From: Blastomyces gilchristii SLH14081
Lineage: Eukaryota > Ascomycota > Eurotiomycetes > Onygenales > Ajellomycetaceae
Assembly (NCBI RefSeq): GCF_000003855.2
Contig: NW_003101682.1
Span: 4,197,753 to 4,261,752, forward strand
Direction of reading: 5' to 3'
DNA: 64,000 nt
In this document: positions 1 to 11,855 of the stretch, piece by piece
Layout of the letters: every line of letters begins with the position of its first letter
Numbering within the stretch: the first letter of the stretch is position 1
Translations under genes and position numbers: made by a program
The notes under the pieces: model-generated
The model's input: the letters and a program-made list of their open reading frames with translations, nothing else
Told to the model about the DNA's origin: nothing
The model's database searches: none

Positions 1-3000
1 CTCAGCCATGCTTGGCCAGTATACTCTTGATTCAAGTACACTCATGAGTTCAAGACTTTCTAAGTGACTGAATTCCTTGTGTATATGAGTTACTAAGTCA
101 CATCTAAATAAATATTCTAGATAGAGAGCTTCTATCTATTCTAGATTATAGTAAAGCATAACATTATTTTCTAATTTCTTCAGCTTGAAGTGTGAAAGTA
201 TCTCTTCTATCACTTTCACAAGATCTTTATCATCTGATATCTTGTCATTTTTCAAGTGAGAGATTATTATATCTGCTCATTCTGATTTCTTACACTCTCT
301 CAGTGTGTTTAACACAAACTTCTCTTATATCTGATTCACAGAACTCTCACTCATGAAATCATGTCTGTAACTGATTATATCAGATATCACAGTGTCTGAT
401 TTTTTTCAGTATTTAATATGAAGATTATACACTTAGAACTCTAAGATTTAACATACTAAGTGTTTGAAAGATTTTATCATTAATTGTAGATAGATGAGGC
501 TTTTATAATCTGTGATCACTGTTATTATATACTCATTATTAATATATCTATCTCACAATGCCAGTGCATGCTTAATTACTAGCAATTTCTTTTTATACAC
601 TGAGTAATTGAGCTCAGTGTCTAATAGTTTTCTATTATCATACATCACTGAGTGCAGCTTGCTGTTCTTGCTCATCTGTAGAAGAGTGTCTCTGATAGCT
701 CATTCAGATACATCTATCTTGATATAGAAAGGTTTATCACAATCTAGTTAAATAAGCACTGAGAATATTATTACATATTTTCTCAGTGTGAGAAAAGTCA
801 CTTCACACACAGTATTTCAGATAATTGACTAAAACTTCTTCTTTCACAGATTAGTATCTATTTCTCTTAAGAGATGTGAGAGTGATACAGCTATTTATAT
901 GAAATTCTTGATAAATCTACAGTAATATAAGAGTAACTCAAGAAACTGTTATACATAGTGTATATTTCTCAACTATGATCAATTCACTATGACATTCAAT
1001 TTCTCTGAAATGAGATGTATACAGTCATTATTCACTACATGTTCTATGAACTTCAACTCTTTTATTTTAAACATACACTTTGTTGATTTGATATAGAGCT
1101 TATACTCTGTCAGAGTTATAAGCACTTTGTCAAGATACTTCAGATATTCATCATATAAGTTTGAGCAGACTAGAATGTTATTCAGGTATACAAGAAATGA
1201 GATTTCATTCTATTTATGAAGAATTGTATTGATCATTGTTTGAAAGATAATAGATACATTTATCAGACTAAATAACATTATCAGAAATTCAAACTTCTCT
1301 CATTGTATATTAAATGTGATTTATGATACTGATAGTTCATCTACACAGATCTGCTAATATTCTGAGAGAAGATTAATCTTTAATAGATATCAGGTATTTT
1401 CAACTGTATTCAACTATTATTGAATCTGTGATAATAAGTATTCATTCTTGATTATAAGCTTGTTGAGTGCTTAATAATCAATACACATTCATCATCTCTC
1501 ACTTATCTTTTTCATGAATAGAACTGGAAAGTCTCATGTACTTGATAAGAGTTATATAAGATCATGTTCTAGAAGGTCTGTGATCTGACACTTCTGTTCT
1601 TCAAGATGTGTTTATGATAGAGACTTCACATTTTAATTAACTGATTTCATGTCTCTCATGTTAATCTCATGTACAAATCCTCATTTCAGTGATAATTTCA
1701 GTGAAAGATCTGTTCAGAAGATCTTCTTATACTTCTTCAGAAGTTTCTTCATATGTTTGTTCTTCTGTATATTCTTTATCTTGATTTCCTCTGCTTTCAG
1801 ATCTCATATGATATACAGAATGCTTTTGAATGAGATCTTGTAAATCATTCTCTTTGCTTATTGATGTGTAAGCAGATTTAATTCTTCTATATCAGAGATG
1901 TAAAATGTCCTTCTCATATCAGTTGATAGAATTGTATGAACTGTTTTCTTCTTATCAGTGAACTGTATATGATATGTACATCATTGAATCTGCAGATTGA
2001 ATCTTTGAAATCAATTAAGTCTGAGAATAAGATTATATTTCATGTTCTGCAGCTCTCACACTCAAATATAGCAAGATTATTCTTCAAAGTGCAAGGGAAC
2101 TCTTACTCTTACAGATGATATGAAATATTAATTATCAGACAATCTTATACATCAGAGATTCTTCACTCAGCAGATCTCTTTCAGTCTTCAGAATATATAA
2201 TCATTAATATATTGTATAAAAGCTTCTGTATCTGTTTACACTTTTGCAGTCATCTCTCAATTCTTATTCAAGTGCTCTTTATACATTGACATTTCAGATC
2301 TCAAGACATTGAGATGAGTGTCTGCTTCATCATTCTCACTCATACCTCATTCAGAAGCCTGCTTTCTCTTAATATTTACAGAATTCAGAGAGTCATCTAA
2401 CACAGGCATCTCTTTCACTTTGAAGGCTTTTCATAGAATATCAGTAAGTGTCTTCAAGCTCACTGATTCTGCTAGTTTTTCAACTCTCTTGCTTCTCTTG
2501 ACTGTGTATGCTGTATGCAATCTTTTACATCATGATTTTAGCATCTGCAGTTAAAGCAAGCTTAATACTCATAATATCAAGATTTTCACTCAGAGAATTT
2601 CTTTTTCAGAGAATTTAACACTTTAGCAATGACATTCAAACCTAGATTCATCATATTCAGATGTGTAACTTGTATTGTATAAGTCTGATTACTCATTCTT
2701 CATTGAGACATACTCAATAGCAGTATTTTCTGTCACAGTTGACTCACTTATTTCTGTACAATGAGAATGTTATATGCTTTCTTCACTGTGTCTGACTGTG
2801 AGGTTAAGCATTTTCATTCCACTCTCAACTCAGGTGTAAGATCATGAATGAAGATCTATAAACAGAAAGATGTTAAAAGCTCTTTATTCAATATGAGATA
2901 GTGTAAGCTGAAGTGTGTGAAGTATGATGTAAGATCACTCACTTATCTACACTCAGTAAAGTATTTATAATGCTTATCTTATATGTTCACTTTGTCAAAG

Positions 3001-3425
3001 TTGTGTAAGATTCATTTGAAAAACTCATTTCATGTTTGTGAGAATGAATATCATTTCAGATCTGTGAGATTCATCTTTTCATCAGTCATTCATAATAACT
3101 TTGCTTTTTCATGTAGAAATGTAACAGATCTTAAGACTTATTGAAATTCTATTAACTGTCTGTCTGTAAGTTCACATTCAATTCAATAATATAATTGCAT
3201 CTGACTTAGCCAGCTGATTGCAGCATCATTTTTTCAGTCATCATTGAAGCTTGATGACTCTGGCAGATCTTTCAGCTTGATATAGCTCATGCTCAGATTC
3301 TCATGCTGCACAGCAGTCTCAGATGTTGTGTATGCTTCTAAAGAGATTATGAATGATTGTGATGAAACCTTCAAATTCAGTGTAGTCATTTATCTGTGTA
3401 AACATTTGATCTCCTGCTGCAGACC
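1..3425 (-). mobile_element. Ty3/gypsy relic E, truncated by window start
   Basis: Decayed gag-pol on the minus strand. Reading the minus strand over about 1440-1545 gives the N-terminal reverse transcriptase block of Ty3/gypsy elements (VLFMKK, then CIDY, then ALNK and IKNEY), with stop codons where Trp or Gln is expected. Upstream in the element (2518-2559) a CX2CX4HX4C gag zinc knuckle is visible (CFNC, His, DC). The order fits a gag-to-pol element transcribed right to left, with RNase H and integrase remnants expected between 1 and 1000. CpG and CpC are almost absent and stops are frequent, so it cannot be functional. The right edge meets the hAT element at 3426. I did not find an LTR for it in the window. 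Confidence 0.75.
2518..2559 (-). pseudogene. gag CCHC zinc knuckle remnant of element E
   Basis: The minus strand encodes C-x2-C-x4-H-x4-C with all four metal ligands retained and one internal stop codon. This is the nucleic-acid-binding knuckle at the end of retrotransposon Gag, and it fixes the element's orientation together with the reverse transcriptase block to its left. Confidence 0.7.
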
Positions 3426-3790
3426 TAGACTGACCGTGTGACCGTGTCTGAAACCAGAATCAAACTTTACAGTTGTCATGTTGCCTAAAAGCATTACTTC
3501 TGATCATGATTTGTGTTCATCACATTGATCTCAAATCATGTTATTTCAAATATTAAAGGTTTCACATTCACTTATCAAATAAAAATGAAGTCTCAGATAA
3601 AGAATATATTTAAATTCTTAATCACATTTTCATTCTGATTTCATTATTGAGAATAGTATTAAATGAGACTATGAAATCATTTCTCACTTACATAATATCA
3701 TAACATAGTACTCATTTGTTGAAAATTTAATAGAGAGTGTTATTAAATATCATTACTTTTCTGAACACAGATTATAATTCATATAATTTT

Positions 3791-3922
3791 AATTATAAAA
3801 AAAATATAAAATACAAAAAATAAAACAAAAATAAGAAAAAATCACAATGAAAAAAAAGAAAAATAAAAAAATAAAATAAAATAAAAATAAAAAAATAAAA
3901 AATAAAAATAAAAAAAATTAAG
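3791..3922. repeat. A-rich low-complexity tract
   Basis: About 130 bp made almost only of A runs separated by single T, C or G, lying inside the hAT element. No coding meaning is visible. Confidence 0.85.
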
Positions 3923-5020
3923 ATAACAGAGCTGCAGTACTCTTAAAATACTTACTTCTCAGAATCTTTACAATGTTTATTATCAATCATGTATTTCTCA
4001 CAGTGAGAGTAACACAGTCAGGATGAGTCATTGTCTTAACATTATCTAATAAATAATCAGTATATATCTGTATAAATGTGAATAATTAGAAAATATACAC
4101 TTAAAAAGTGTGATCAGGGTGAACTCTGCTACTACTTGAATAATATTAAGAACAGAACACTGAAATTGATGATTCTTCTCATCAATTTCATGAACAAGAT
4201 ATGTGAAGATGATCTTGAAGAATATAAGATTCTCTGACTTCTGATAAAAGCATATCTCACAGAAAGACTCTATTTTCATAATATCAGAGACTGAGTATTA
4301 TTAAAAAGCATTACTTTTATATAATACATATACACTTACTGCAGCAATTCATTCTCTGCATATATGACTGAGAGTTATAGCTTTCTCATGCTACACAGCT
4401 CTCTCTGAAATACTGCTGCTGATTTGCAACTTATGCAGTCTCTCAGTTCAGCATACACTGTGTGTATGCAGCCCTGCATGCTGGGGCTGTGTTGATCATT
4501 ATAGCCTGGCGTGGTACTTGCTTTTCGCAGGCCATGTTTCATTTGATTAAGGGAGAGAGAGAGAGGACATGACTTCTGTTTTATTTGAGAAGAGAATGAG
4601 TAATTGAATCTGTAGAAGATAATTTAATTTCTTCTGTATTTGAAATTTGATTAGTCTATACTCTTCAATTTGAGAGTTTCTGAGAGTGTTTTAATAGTTT
4701 TCATACCAGCTTGGAATTAGTGGTTGATTGAAGAAGAGAAAAGAGAGAAGAAAGAAATGAGAATAACTTATCTTTATAATATGAAAACAGAGAATTGCTG
4801 CAATCATTCATTCTAGTAATAAAGATCTGTTTTCTGCCTGTATCTCTGATACAGATTATATAATAACTGTATATAAAGAATATTAACAGTACATATATTG
4901 AATGAAGATGATGTTGCTATATAACACTGTAGCTGTTTTCATACATCTCTGAAAGCTGTTAATATTTTCTTTAAGTCTCTTTATATTTAATAAGTCAGTA
5001 ATATATTTCAATGCACTTCT

Positions 5021-5023
5021 TCT

Positions 5024-5054
<31 letters not shown>

Positions 5055-5145
5055 CTATTATTACTATTATTATCATTACTATCACTTTCACTATTATCAT
5101 TATCATCATTATTATCATTATCATCATTATTATTATATCATTTCT
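5021..5145. repeat. TCA/TTA trinucleotide microsatellite
   Basis: A run of ATC triplets grades into mixed TTA and TCA triplets. The apparent His/Tyr-rich open frame across it is a by-product of the triplet repeat, not a gene. Confidence 0.9.
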
Positions 5146-5210
5146 GACTGCCTCTTCTACCTTCACCTCTCTTCAACACTCACTGAAATCAATCATGTTA
5201 TTCTTCTTCA

Positions 5211-5990
5211 AATATTTCATAGGCCTGCGGATCATCAAGGCGCGTGAGCACTGTCACAGATTGAAGAAAGAGAAGAAGAAGACATTCAAGCAGGAGAAGA
5301 CAAATTATAAGACATGTTATAATATCTTAAAGAGACTTTATAAGAAAGTAGAATGATAATGATTTTAAGTAACACTTCTGATAGATTTAGACTGAACTAA
5401 GTATAGAAATAATGTGAATAACACTGTCTATGAGAGATTGAAGAAGAAGATAGTGAAGAGTCTTATATAGTAGTGATGAAACCAGAAGAAGTTCTGAGAA
5501 TGATTTAAGACTAAGATAAAGAGAGAGAGAGAGAAGAAGAGTATTACTGTAAATAAATAATGACAGAAGAAGATTAAAAGAGTGTTAAAGTAAGAGATAA
5601 AAAAGTCAAAACTGATAAGTTTTTTATTTATTAAGAGATAATGATTTTTAATAATACTTCTATTCTCTAATTGATTAGCAGGAGCTGACAGAGAAGAAGA
5701 GAATTAAGGCCTTGTTCAGGTCTTGAATATGCTTCATGATTTAGAACATTGAGAAGACAGCTCTGCTCTCTGAGCATATCAATCTACTTGCTGCTGAAGT
5801 GAAACCTGAGACAGCAGATCAGAAAATGCGGGATTTTAAGGCATAGATTGACCTGGCTGAGAGGAAGCAGTGAGAACTCTTCTCTGAGAAGGTAATGAAG
5901 AGAGATTTTAAGATAATTATTATCTCAGATAAGAAGAAGAAGAAGAAGAAGAAGAATAAGAAGTGAATTATAAAGAATAATAAGAAGAAT
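5211..5990 (+). pseudogene. Possible coding relic inside the hAT element
   Basis: Two plus-strand stretches look protein-coding. At 5221-5352 there is a lysine-rich frame with few stops (GLRIIKAREHC, then KKEKKK). At about 5740-5960 there is a frame with alternating charged and hydrophobic residues (LSEHINLLAAEVK, then DLAERKQ) that could be coiled coil, ending in a lysine run encoded by AAG/AGA repeats. GC content is locally above the surroundings. It may be an accessory ORF of the hAT element or a captured gene piece; I do not recognise the family. Confidence 0.3.
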
Positions 5991-7919
5991 AAGAAAGAGA
6001 AGAAAGATAATGAGTAGAAAAAGTTTTTTTCTTTTTATATTAATTAGTTATAAGTTCATAATTATTAATAATTGACATTAATTTTAAGTTTTCAAAAATT
6101 ATTGTACAAGTTGTAATCAATGTGAGGAATAATATATATATATATATTTAACTATCATGATTCACAAATCACTATAATATATAAGTATCAATATTTTTTC
6201 AACATTGATATTCACAATATTAATATATTTTTAATGATATTATCTGATAATGTAATTCGATAACACTCTCTTTCACAATATTAATATATTTCAAGAAATA
6301 TAACAGAGATTAATCAAGATTATTTATTTACTTTTATACATTGATAATATTCAATCTGAGTTAGTACTAAAATTATAACTAAGCTAAGAAAGAAGATTAT
6401 TTTCTCTTATTATAATTCTTCTTACACATATCAGTGATCAGTTACTATCTTTATTAAAAATAAATTATCATCTTTCTTAAATCTTTATTATGTCTTCTGA
6501 ATTTACTTCTTTTACTTCTTTCACTTCTATTGAAGATTCATATACTCTTCAAGAAATCACTGTGAATTACAAAGTCTATTTTATTTACAATTCAACACAG
6601 AATACTCTCTTTCAATTATAATGAATAATCACTTCATTCTTCATATCTGATTCCAGGTCATGAAATTTATCAAAAACTCAACATAAATATTAAGATAAAC
6701 TATGAAATAACTATTAACAGATTGTATTATAGATTACTGAAGAGTTATCTCTCTACTGTAATTACTACAACTTTATTCAGAAACATTCATTATAAACTGA
6801 TCATAGCTCTGATGAAATTTTCTAACATCTGAAGTCATCAGAATGCAGATAATAAAAGAAAAATAATCAGAAAATTACTACTGAGCTGATAAGTTACTCT
6901 ATCAGAAAATGATTTTTAGTAACACTAACTTTCTAATTTGAAGAAAATCATGTGAAAATAATCATATATCAGTACTCTGATTTCACAACTCTCATCTGAT
7001 AACTTCTGTGAATAATTATTTTATACATATATATCTCTGAATCTTTCTTTTCAATTAATTGAAAATCTCAAATTCTGAACACTTCTTTACATACTGAATT
7101 CAAATCTTCATATTCTACATCAATGATGTCTTCAGTTCAATCTCAAGCTATACTATAAAGTTAATATACAACATCTAGAATCAGAGTTGAAGAATCATTG
7201 AAGACTGTCTCTCACAGTGAATGCATGAACTAGTAAAAACAATCTTGTATTTATAAGAGTTATATGTTATTATATCAATGAGAACTGAACTTATTAAGAG
7301 ATATTAATTGAATTTAAATCATTGATCAGTAGTCATACTGAGAATTATCTATCAGAGATATTAATGACTGTGATTAACAATAACTATTGAGATATTAGTC
7401 TCAGTCTTCTTATAATTATAACTAATAATACTGTGAATAACTACACTATGATAAAGAGCTTGTAGTAAAAATTGACTTTGTATTTCTGAAATCATAAATA
7501 AGATCATATTTTCTGCATTGCTCATGTGATTTAACTTGTGATGTAAACACTGATAATGAATCTTAATATTGAGATAAAGAATAATGAGAGGACTGATTCT
7601 TAAGATGAGAATGAGATGAAAATAATTACTTAAGTAACTTTTACATTCACTGTGCAAAAGATAATATTTTTTGATAACAATTTTTGATATTACTTTTTAA
7701 TAATGCTTTTTAATAACACTACTGTTAGTTTTGAATAGATTGACTAATACTTTAAATATCACAGATTTGAAATATTACTAATGCAATTTGTATCTTCTTT
7801 AAACAGTAATGATGATTTCATGATATTCAATAAATAAGTAAATCAGACAAATCACTGAATATGATACAGAATATTAAAATATAATGAAGTTCAATATATA
7901 AAATGAGTGTTCAAACTCT

Positions 7920-8760
7920 TTAATTATATCAGATAATTGATCATTGAGTGCAAAACTCTGATTGAGAAAAGATTCAGATATTGAAACTTTCAGATATGAA
8001 GTGAACTCAGTTAAAATATATGATTAATTTACTGTTTCAGTTTTATAAGATAACTAAGACAGTTTCAATCACTTATACATTAATACTGCAGTCAGTCTGA
8101 TGAGTGTATAACACTTTATTTATTTATCTTAGAAAGCAGTTGAATCACTTAAAAAGAAATTCAGTCTGAAATGATATTATAGTGCAGAGTATTATTACTG
8201 TAAGAGATAAACTGATATATTATTATAGCAAAACTGAACAATCTTTTACAGAGTACTATACTATAGCAGCTCTACTAGATCTCTTTCATCAAGTTAATAT
8301 CTACACTTCTCAAGATTGAACAGAGAAGAAATAAGACTTGTATGTTAAAGTAGCTCAAGACTACTATAATGTCAACTATCAGAGATTTGAACAAGCAGAT
8401 GTTAGAGATATGAAGATAGTGAATTACAATTCTCTAGTAAGTAATGATCTTTGATAACACTTCACATTATATAGAACTATAATACTAACTTTATAACAGA
8501 ACTTACATACATTTATTGTAACTGAAAATCAGATAAAACTATATACTTATAAAACTGAATTTCACTGCTATCTTCAAGATGATTTAATGAATTTACACAT
8601 TAAATCAATTCTAGAGTTATGAAAAATTGTTGAGAGTACATATTCAACTATTACACTGATAGCATGTAATATTATGACAATTTCATTAGTAGAGGTGAGA
8701 ATGCAGTGAAAGTTCAACTCAAGCTGAGATATTTATTACTATTATCAGAGACAATTATAA
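7920..8760 (+). pseudogene. hAT transposase, C-terminal half, stop-riddled
   Basis: One plus-strand frame runs from about 8008 to 8740 with stops mostly where Trp or Gln is expected. It shows the hAT order: a helical segment (KITKTVSITYTLILQSV), a YYSKTEQS / TIAALLD / HQVNIYTSQD block, then the C-terminal dimerisation (hATC-type) region with LHIKSILEL, KIVESTYSTITLIAC and NIMTISLVEV. These follow the family's LxWWK...YPxLxxMAxDILSIPxSSxxxE pattern. The acting protein would be a nuclear DDE transposase that excises and reinserts the element. An intron-like insert lies at 8437-8499. The N-terminal half (BED finger and first catalytic Asp) could not be traced with confidence. Confidence 0.75.
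8437..8499 (+). other. Probable intron in the hAT transposase
   Basis: Sixty-three bases with a GTAAGT donor, an ACTAAC branch-like site at 8484-8489 and a terminal CAG. The frame before it (ending NYNSL) and after it (starting NLHTF) is the same, and conserved hAT blocks resume beyond. Inside there are three stop codons. The length is a multiple of three, so frame alone does not prove splicing. Its first 25 bases are one example of a motif that recurs elsewhere in this element and in the related MITEs. Confidence 0.6.
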
Positions 8761-9224
8761 GAAGAAATAATCAAGAAACTCATGATTATAAAATATGAAA
8801 TTATCAGACAGTTTAATATCTCTGATTACAGTATATCAAAGAAGTATAGTTTTCATGATAAAGTGATGAATAAACTTGCACAAGAATGTATTTAGTTGTT
8901 TCATGAGTATTATCAATAATCATTATCAAATTCTGATTATATAAGCAATCACTGAATGAACTGAATAAGACTGAATTTAATCTTCAGTCTCAGTCTCATT
9001 TTCATTTTGAAAGAATAATCATTTTTCACTGTTTATTCTGAAAAATTACTTTCATTTCACTGTTCTTGAATTAAATCTGGTAATTTTTCACATCATTTCT
9101 TTCAGAAATGGTCCATTTTGAGATTCTTTTAATGCTCAGTCCTGGTGGGACTCATGTCAAGAAATGTATGAAATCAGACCAAATGAGATCAAATGTGAAA
9201 TTCATGATTCCGACGGTCAGTCTA

Positions 9225-9767
9225 GTTCTGACAATCTGAATAGAAGATCTTATACTCTATTTTCTCTTATATCAGATCTTCTGTGAAACTTCTCAAAGCC
9301 TGTAAATTCTTCAGATTGTAGATACTGTCTTCAAGAATCTTTATAAAGATTCTTAGAGTATTAGCACTCAGTGTTATAGAGAGAAGTTATACAGACTTCT
9401 GCTCTCTCTCTTTTCTTTTCTCTCATAGAGAATTGAGAGACTCTTCAGTTAATCTCTTTATAACACTTAGTCTGAGCATTTTGAAAAGCTTTTCTATCTT
9501 CTCTAGTCTCTCTATATCTGTTACTCTGATCTTCTTGATATAGTTAGATCTGTGAGAGAGTCTGTCTATTGAGGTTTTAGATCTCTTAATATGCTCTATC
9601 TTGAATCAAAACTCACTCAGTTTCTGAGTTCAGCAGATCTGCTATTATAAGAGTTTCTTGATTAAAGTAAACTATTGTAAGCTGTTATAATCAGTTCTAA
9701 TAATAATCACTGTTACAAGACTCTTAAAGTAGTGATATCAGTAATAGAAGAGTTTCACTATTATAAG
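9225..9767. other. Unassigned AT-rich repeat-like DNA
   Basis: This lies between the hAT right end and the duplicated block that begins about 9768. It has the same C-to-T style decay as its neighbours. A weak plus-strand resemblance to the end of a LINE reverse transcriptase frame is all I can see. Confidence 0.4.
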
Positions 9768-10010
9768 AAGATTCTGATTATAAATGTCATACTTAATCTC
9801 TATAAGATATATCTTCTATGAGAAAAAGATCACTGAAACTCAGTTCTCATTTAACTATAGTTATAAAACTATTTCTGAAATTGTAAAGAAGAAAGTATCT
9901 ATCTTCAATTTGATTAAAAGTAAGAAGTTAAAGTGAAATAGTATCACTGTATCTGTGAATCTCAATTTCAATTCTATAAAGACTCTGTAAACTGCTGAGA
10001 TAAGAAAGTT
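9768..10010 (+). pseudogene. Cys-motif relic, LINE-like tail (copy 1 of 2)
   Basis: The plus strand translates to a C-x2-C type motif followed by a lysine-rich stretch, in the style of the C-terminal zinc motif of LINE ORF2. The same sequence occurs at 43143-43375, next to the same gypsy B truncation point. The first Cys positions are better kept in the second copy (CIFCEKK). Too decayed to name firmly. Confidence 0.4.
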
Positions 10011-11196
10011 CTTACAGCTCTTTCTTCTTAATAATCTTTTTATTCTTTATTAATAGAATGACTTCTTTCTATGTTCACTCTTCAGCATGTCTATAAGAGT
10101 TAAGAGAATTTCAATAAATACAAAGATAAACTGTCTATAGAAATTCATAAAACTCAGAAAGATCTGAATCTTATAAATACTAGTTAGCTTCAGTCATGAT
10201 AAAATAGACTCAATCTGCAAAGATTTTATCTAAATACTGTCTATAGTAATTATATATTCTAGAAAGTCAATCTGACAGATACTGAAGTTGCATTTTATAA
10301 GCTTAATATATAGTTCTGTCTCATCTAACATCTTTAATATAGTTCATACTTGCTCAGTCTGTTCTTTCTTCTTTACAGAGTATATTATCACATTATTCAG
10401 CTATATTATTATGAAGACATTCAGATATACATGAAGTATTATATTAATGAAAGCCTGAAATACTGTGAAAATATCAGTTAAATTAAGAGATATCACTAGA
10501 TATTCAAACAATTTGAGCATAGTTCTAAAGATAGTCTTTTATTCATTTTCAGACTATATTCACAGCTGTGTATATATATTAATTATATTCAGTTATATGA
10601 ATATAACATCTTCTGTGAGACAGTTGATCACATTCTTAATCAGAGATGGAGAATAGTGACTCTTCATAGTCTTAAAGTTTATATTGTAATAGTTTATATA
10701 TAATATAAGATCTTTAGTCTTCTTTTTTATAAATATAATGGAGACTTCTGCAAAGATCTGTAAGAGTTAAATAAAGTTATTCTTTAAATTCTTCTTTATA
10801 TAAGCTTGCAGAGCTTCTGTCTTATAATGAAAGAGCTTATAGATTGATTCTCAGAAGAGTTTTTACTCTTCTATTAAATCTATTATCAGATTCTACTTAT
10901 AAAAAGATAAAAGCTTAGCTGTCTTAGTGGAACTGAATATATCTATGAGATCTCAGTATTTCACTGATATCTGAAACTCAGTTTTCATGACTGCAAAGTT
11001 CTCAGACATTTATAAAGATGTTATATAAATGAGCTTTTTCTTTCTAATCAACTCTACAGTATTAACTGATTCTATCTCTGTAAGTAAGTCTACTAATACT
11101 GATCAGAGGTATAAATCTGACTTATAAACAGCTATGTATGAATTGTGTCTCTGAAGTATTACAAGTCTTAAGTATATATTATCTGTGATATTTATA
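10011..11196 (-). mobile_element. Ty3/gypsy relic B1, reverse transcriptase part
   Basis: The minus strand carries a gypsy reverse transcriptase: the IIFIKKK / LYINYYNINFK block at about 10670-10760, matching the better-kept frame at 43939-44124, then the fingers and palm region toward lower coordinates. The element is cut at about 10011 in the region just after reverse transcriptase and is interrupted on the right by LINE copy 1. Its gag side and 5' LTR continue at 19026-21260. Confidence 0.7.
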
Positions 11197-11530
11197 ATAA
11201 TCATCAAGATTAACCGCTCCACCACGAACTCGCTCAATCTTTCGAATAAGAACCCGCCGATAGATTCATCGAAAAGCCCTCAATCATACAAGCATTTTGA
11301 CACCATCACCGACTTCATACCCCGTGTGGTGGTGAAGTTATTCAGCCAAACATGCACCAGACATTGTTTGAATCTCCTGTGTGGAATCATCCCCTATTCA
11401 CTGCTGTAACATCACAACCGCAGGTCAAAATGTCATACAAATTGTATAATGAAGGAATCTAGTCATATGCATCAATCTTCTTAATTTTAAAAGATTCTCA
11501 AGCTGTAATTGTGAACATATCAGAAGAACA

Positions 11531-11855
11531 ATCTCAGTGAAAGCCCTGTCTATCTTTGATGTTCTAAAACATTAACATGAAGTCTCTCTCATGTACCACT
11601 CTTTTCAATCTGGTCTATCTCTGATAGAAAACTACAAAAAGATATCTCAGCAATAATATCAGGCACATAATTAATGAACACATCTGAAGTGCAATCTCTA
11701 TGAAAACTCAGTCTGTCTTTGATGTATCAAGACATCAATATCAAGTCTCGCTTACATATCACCTCATTCAATCTGGTCTATCTTGAGCGGAAAGATACAC
11801 AAAGATACCTCAGCAACAGTGTTTGATACATAATCAGCAGACAATGACAACTACA
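11531..11855 (+). repeat. Tandem units in LINE 5' UTR, copy 1
   Basis: Two units of about 163 bp. Each contains CTGTCT..TTTGATGT, a run like CAATCTGGTCTATC, and AAAGATA.CTCAGCAA. LINE copy 2 has the same arrangement with more of its CpG and CpC left. No coding frame is seen. Confidence 0.7.

Larger units (their letters stand above)
3426..9224 (+). mobile_element. hAT-superfamily DNA transposon relic, long copy
   Basis: The left end starts TAGACTGACCGTGTGACCG and the right end finishes GACGGTCAGTCTA, giving short terminal inverted repeats built on TAGACTGaCCG. The right 100 bp and left 35 bp match the 505-bp MITEs at 20400, 48536, 50859 and 54803, which have 8-bp target duplications, the hAT hallmark. 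A hAT transposase is readable near the right end (7920-8760). The 8 bases beside each end do not match (TGCAGACC versus GTTCTGAC), so rearrangement after insertion, or two joined partial copies, remains possible. Between 3426 and about 5200 I see no coding signal apart from A-rich and microsatellite tracts. Confidence 0.75.

Noticed and set aside
5011..5247. His/Tyr-rich 78-codon frame as a gene
   Set aside because: It is produced by the ATC/TTA triplet repeat; there is no conserved domain and the frame runs past the repeat only briefly.
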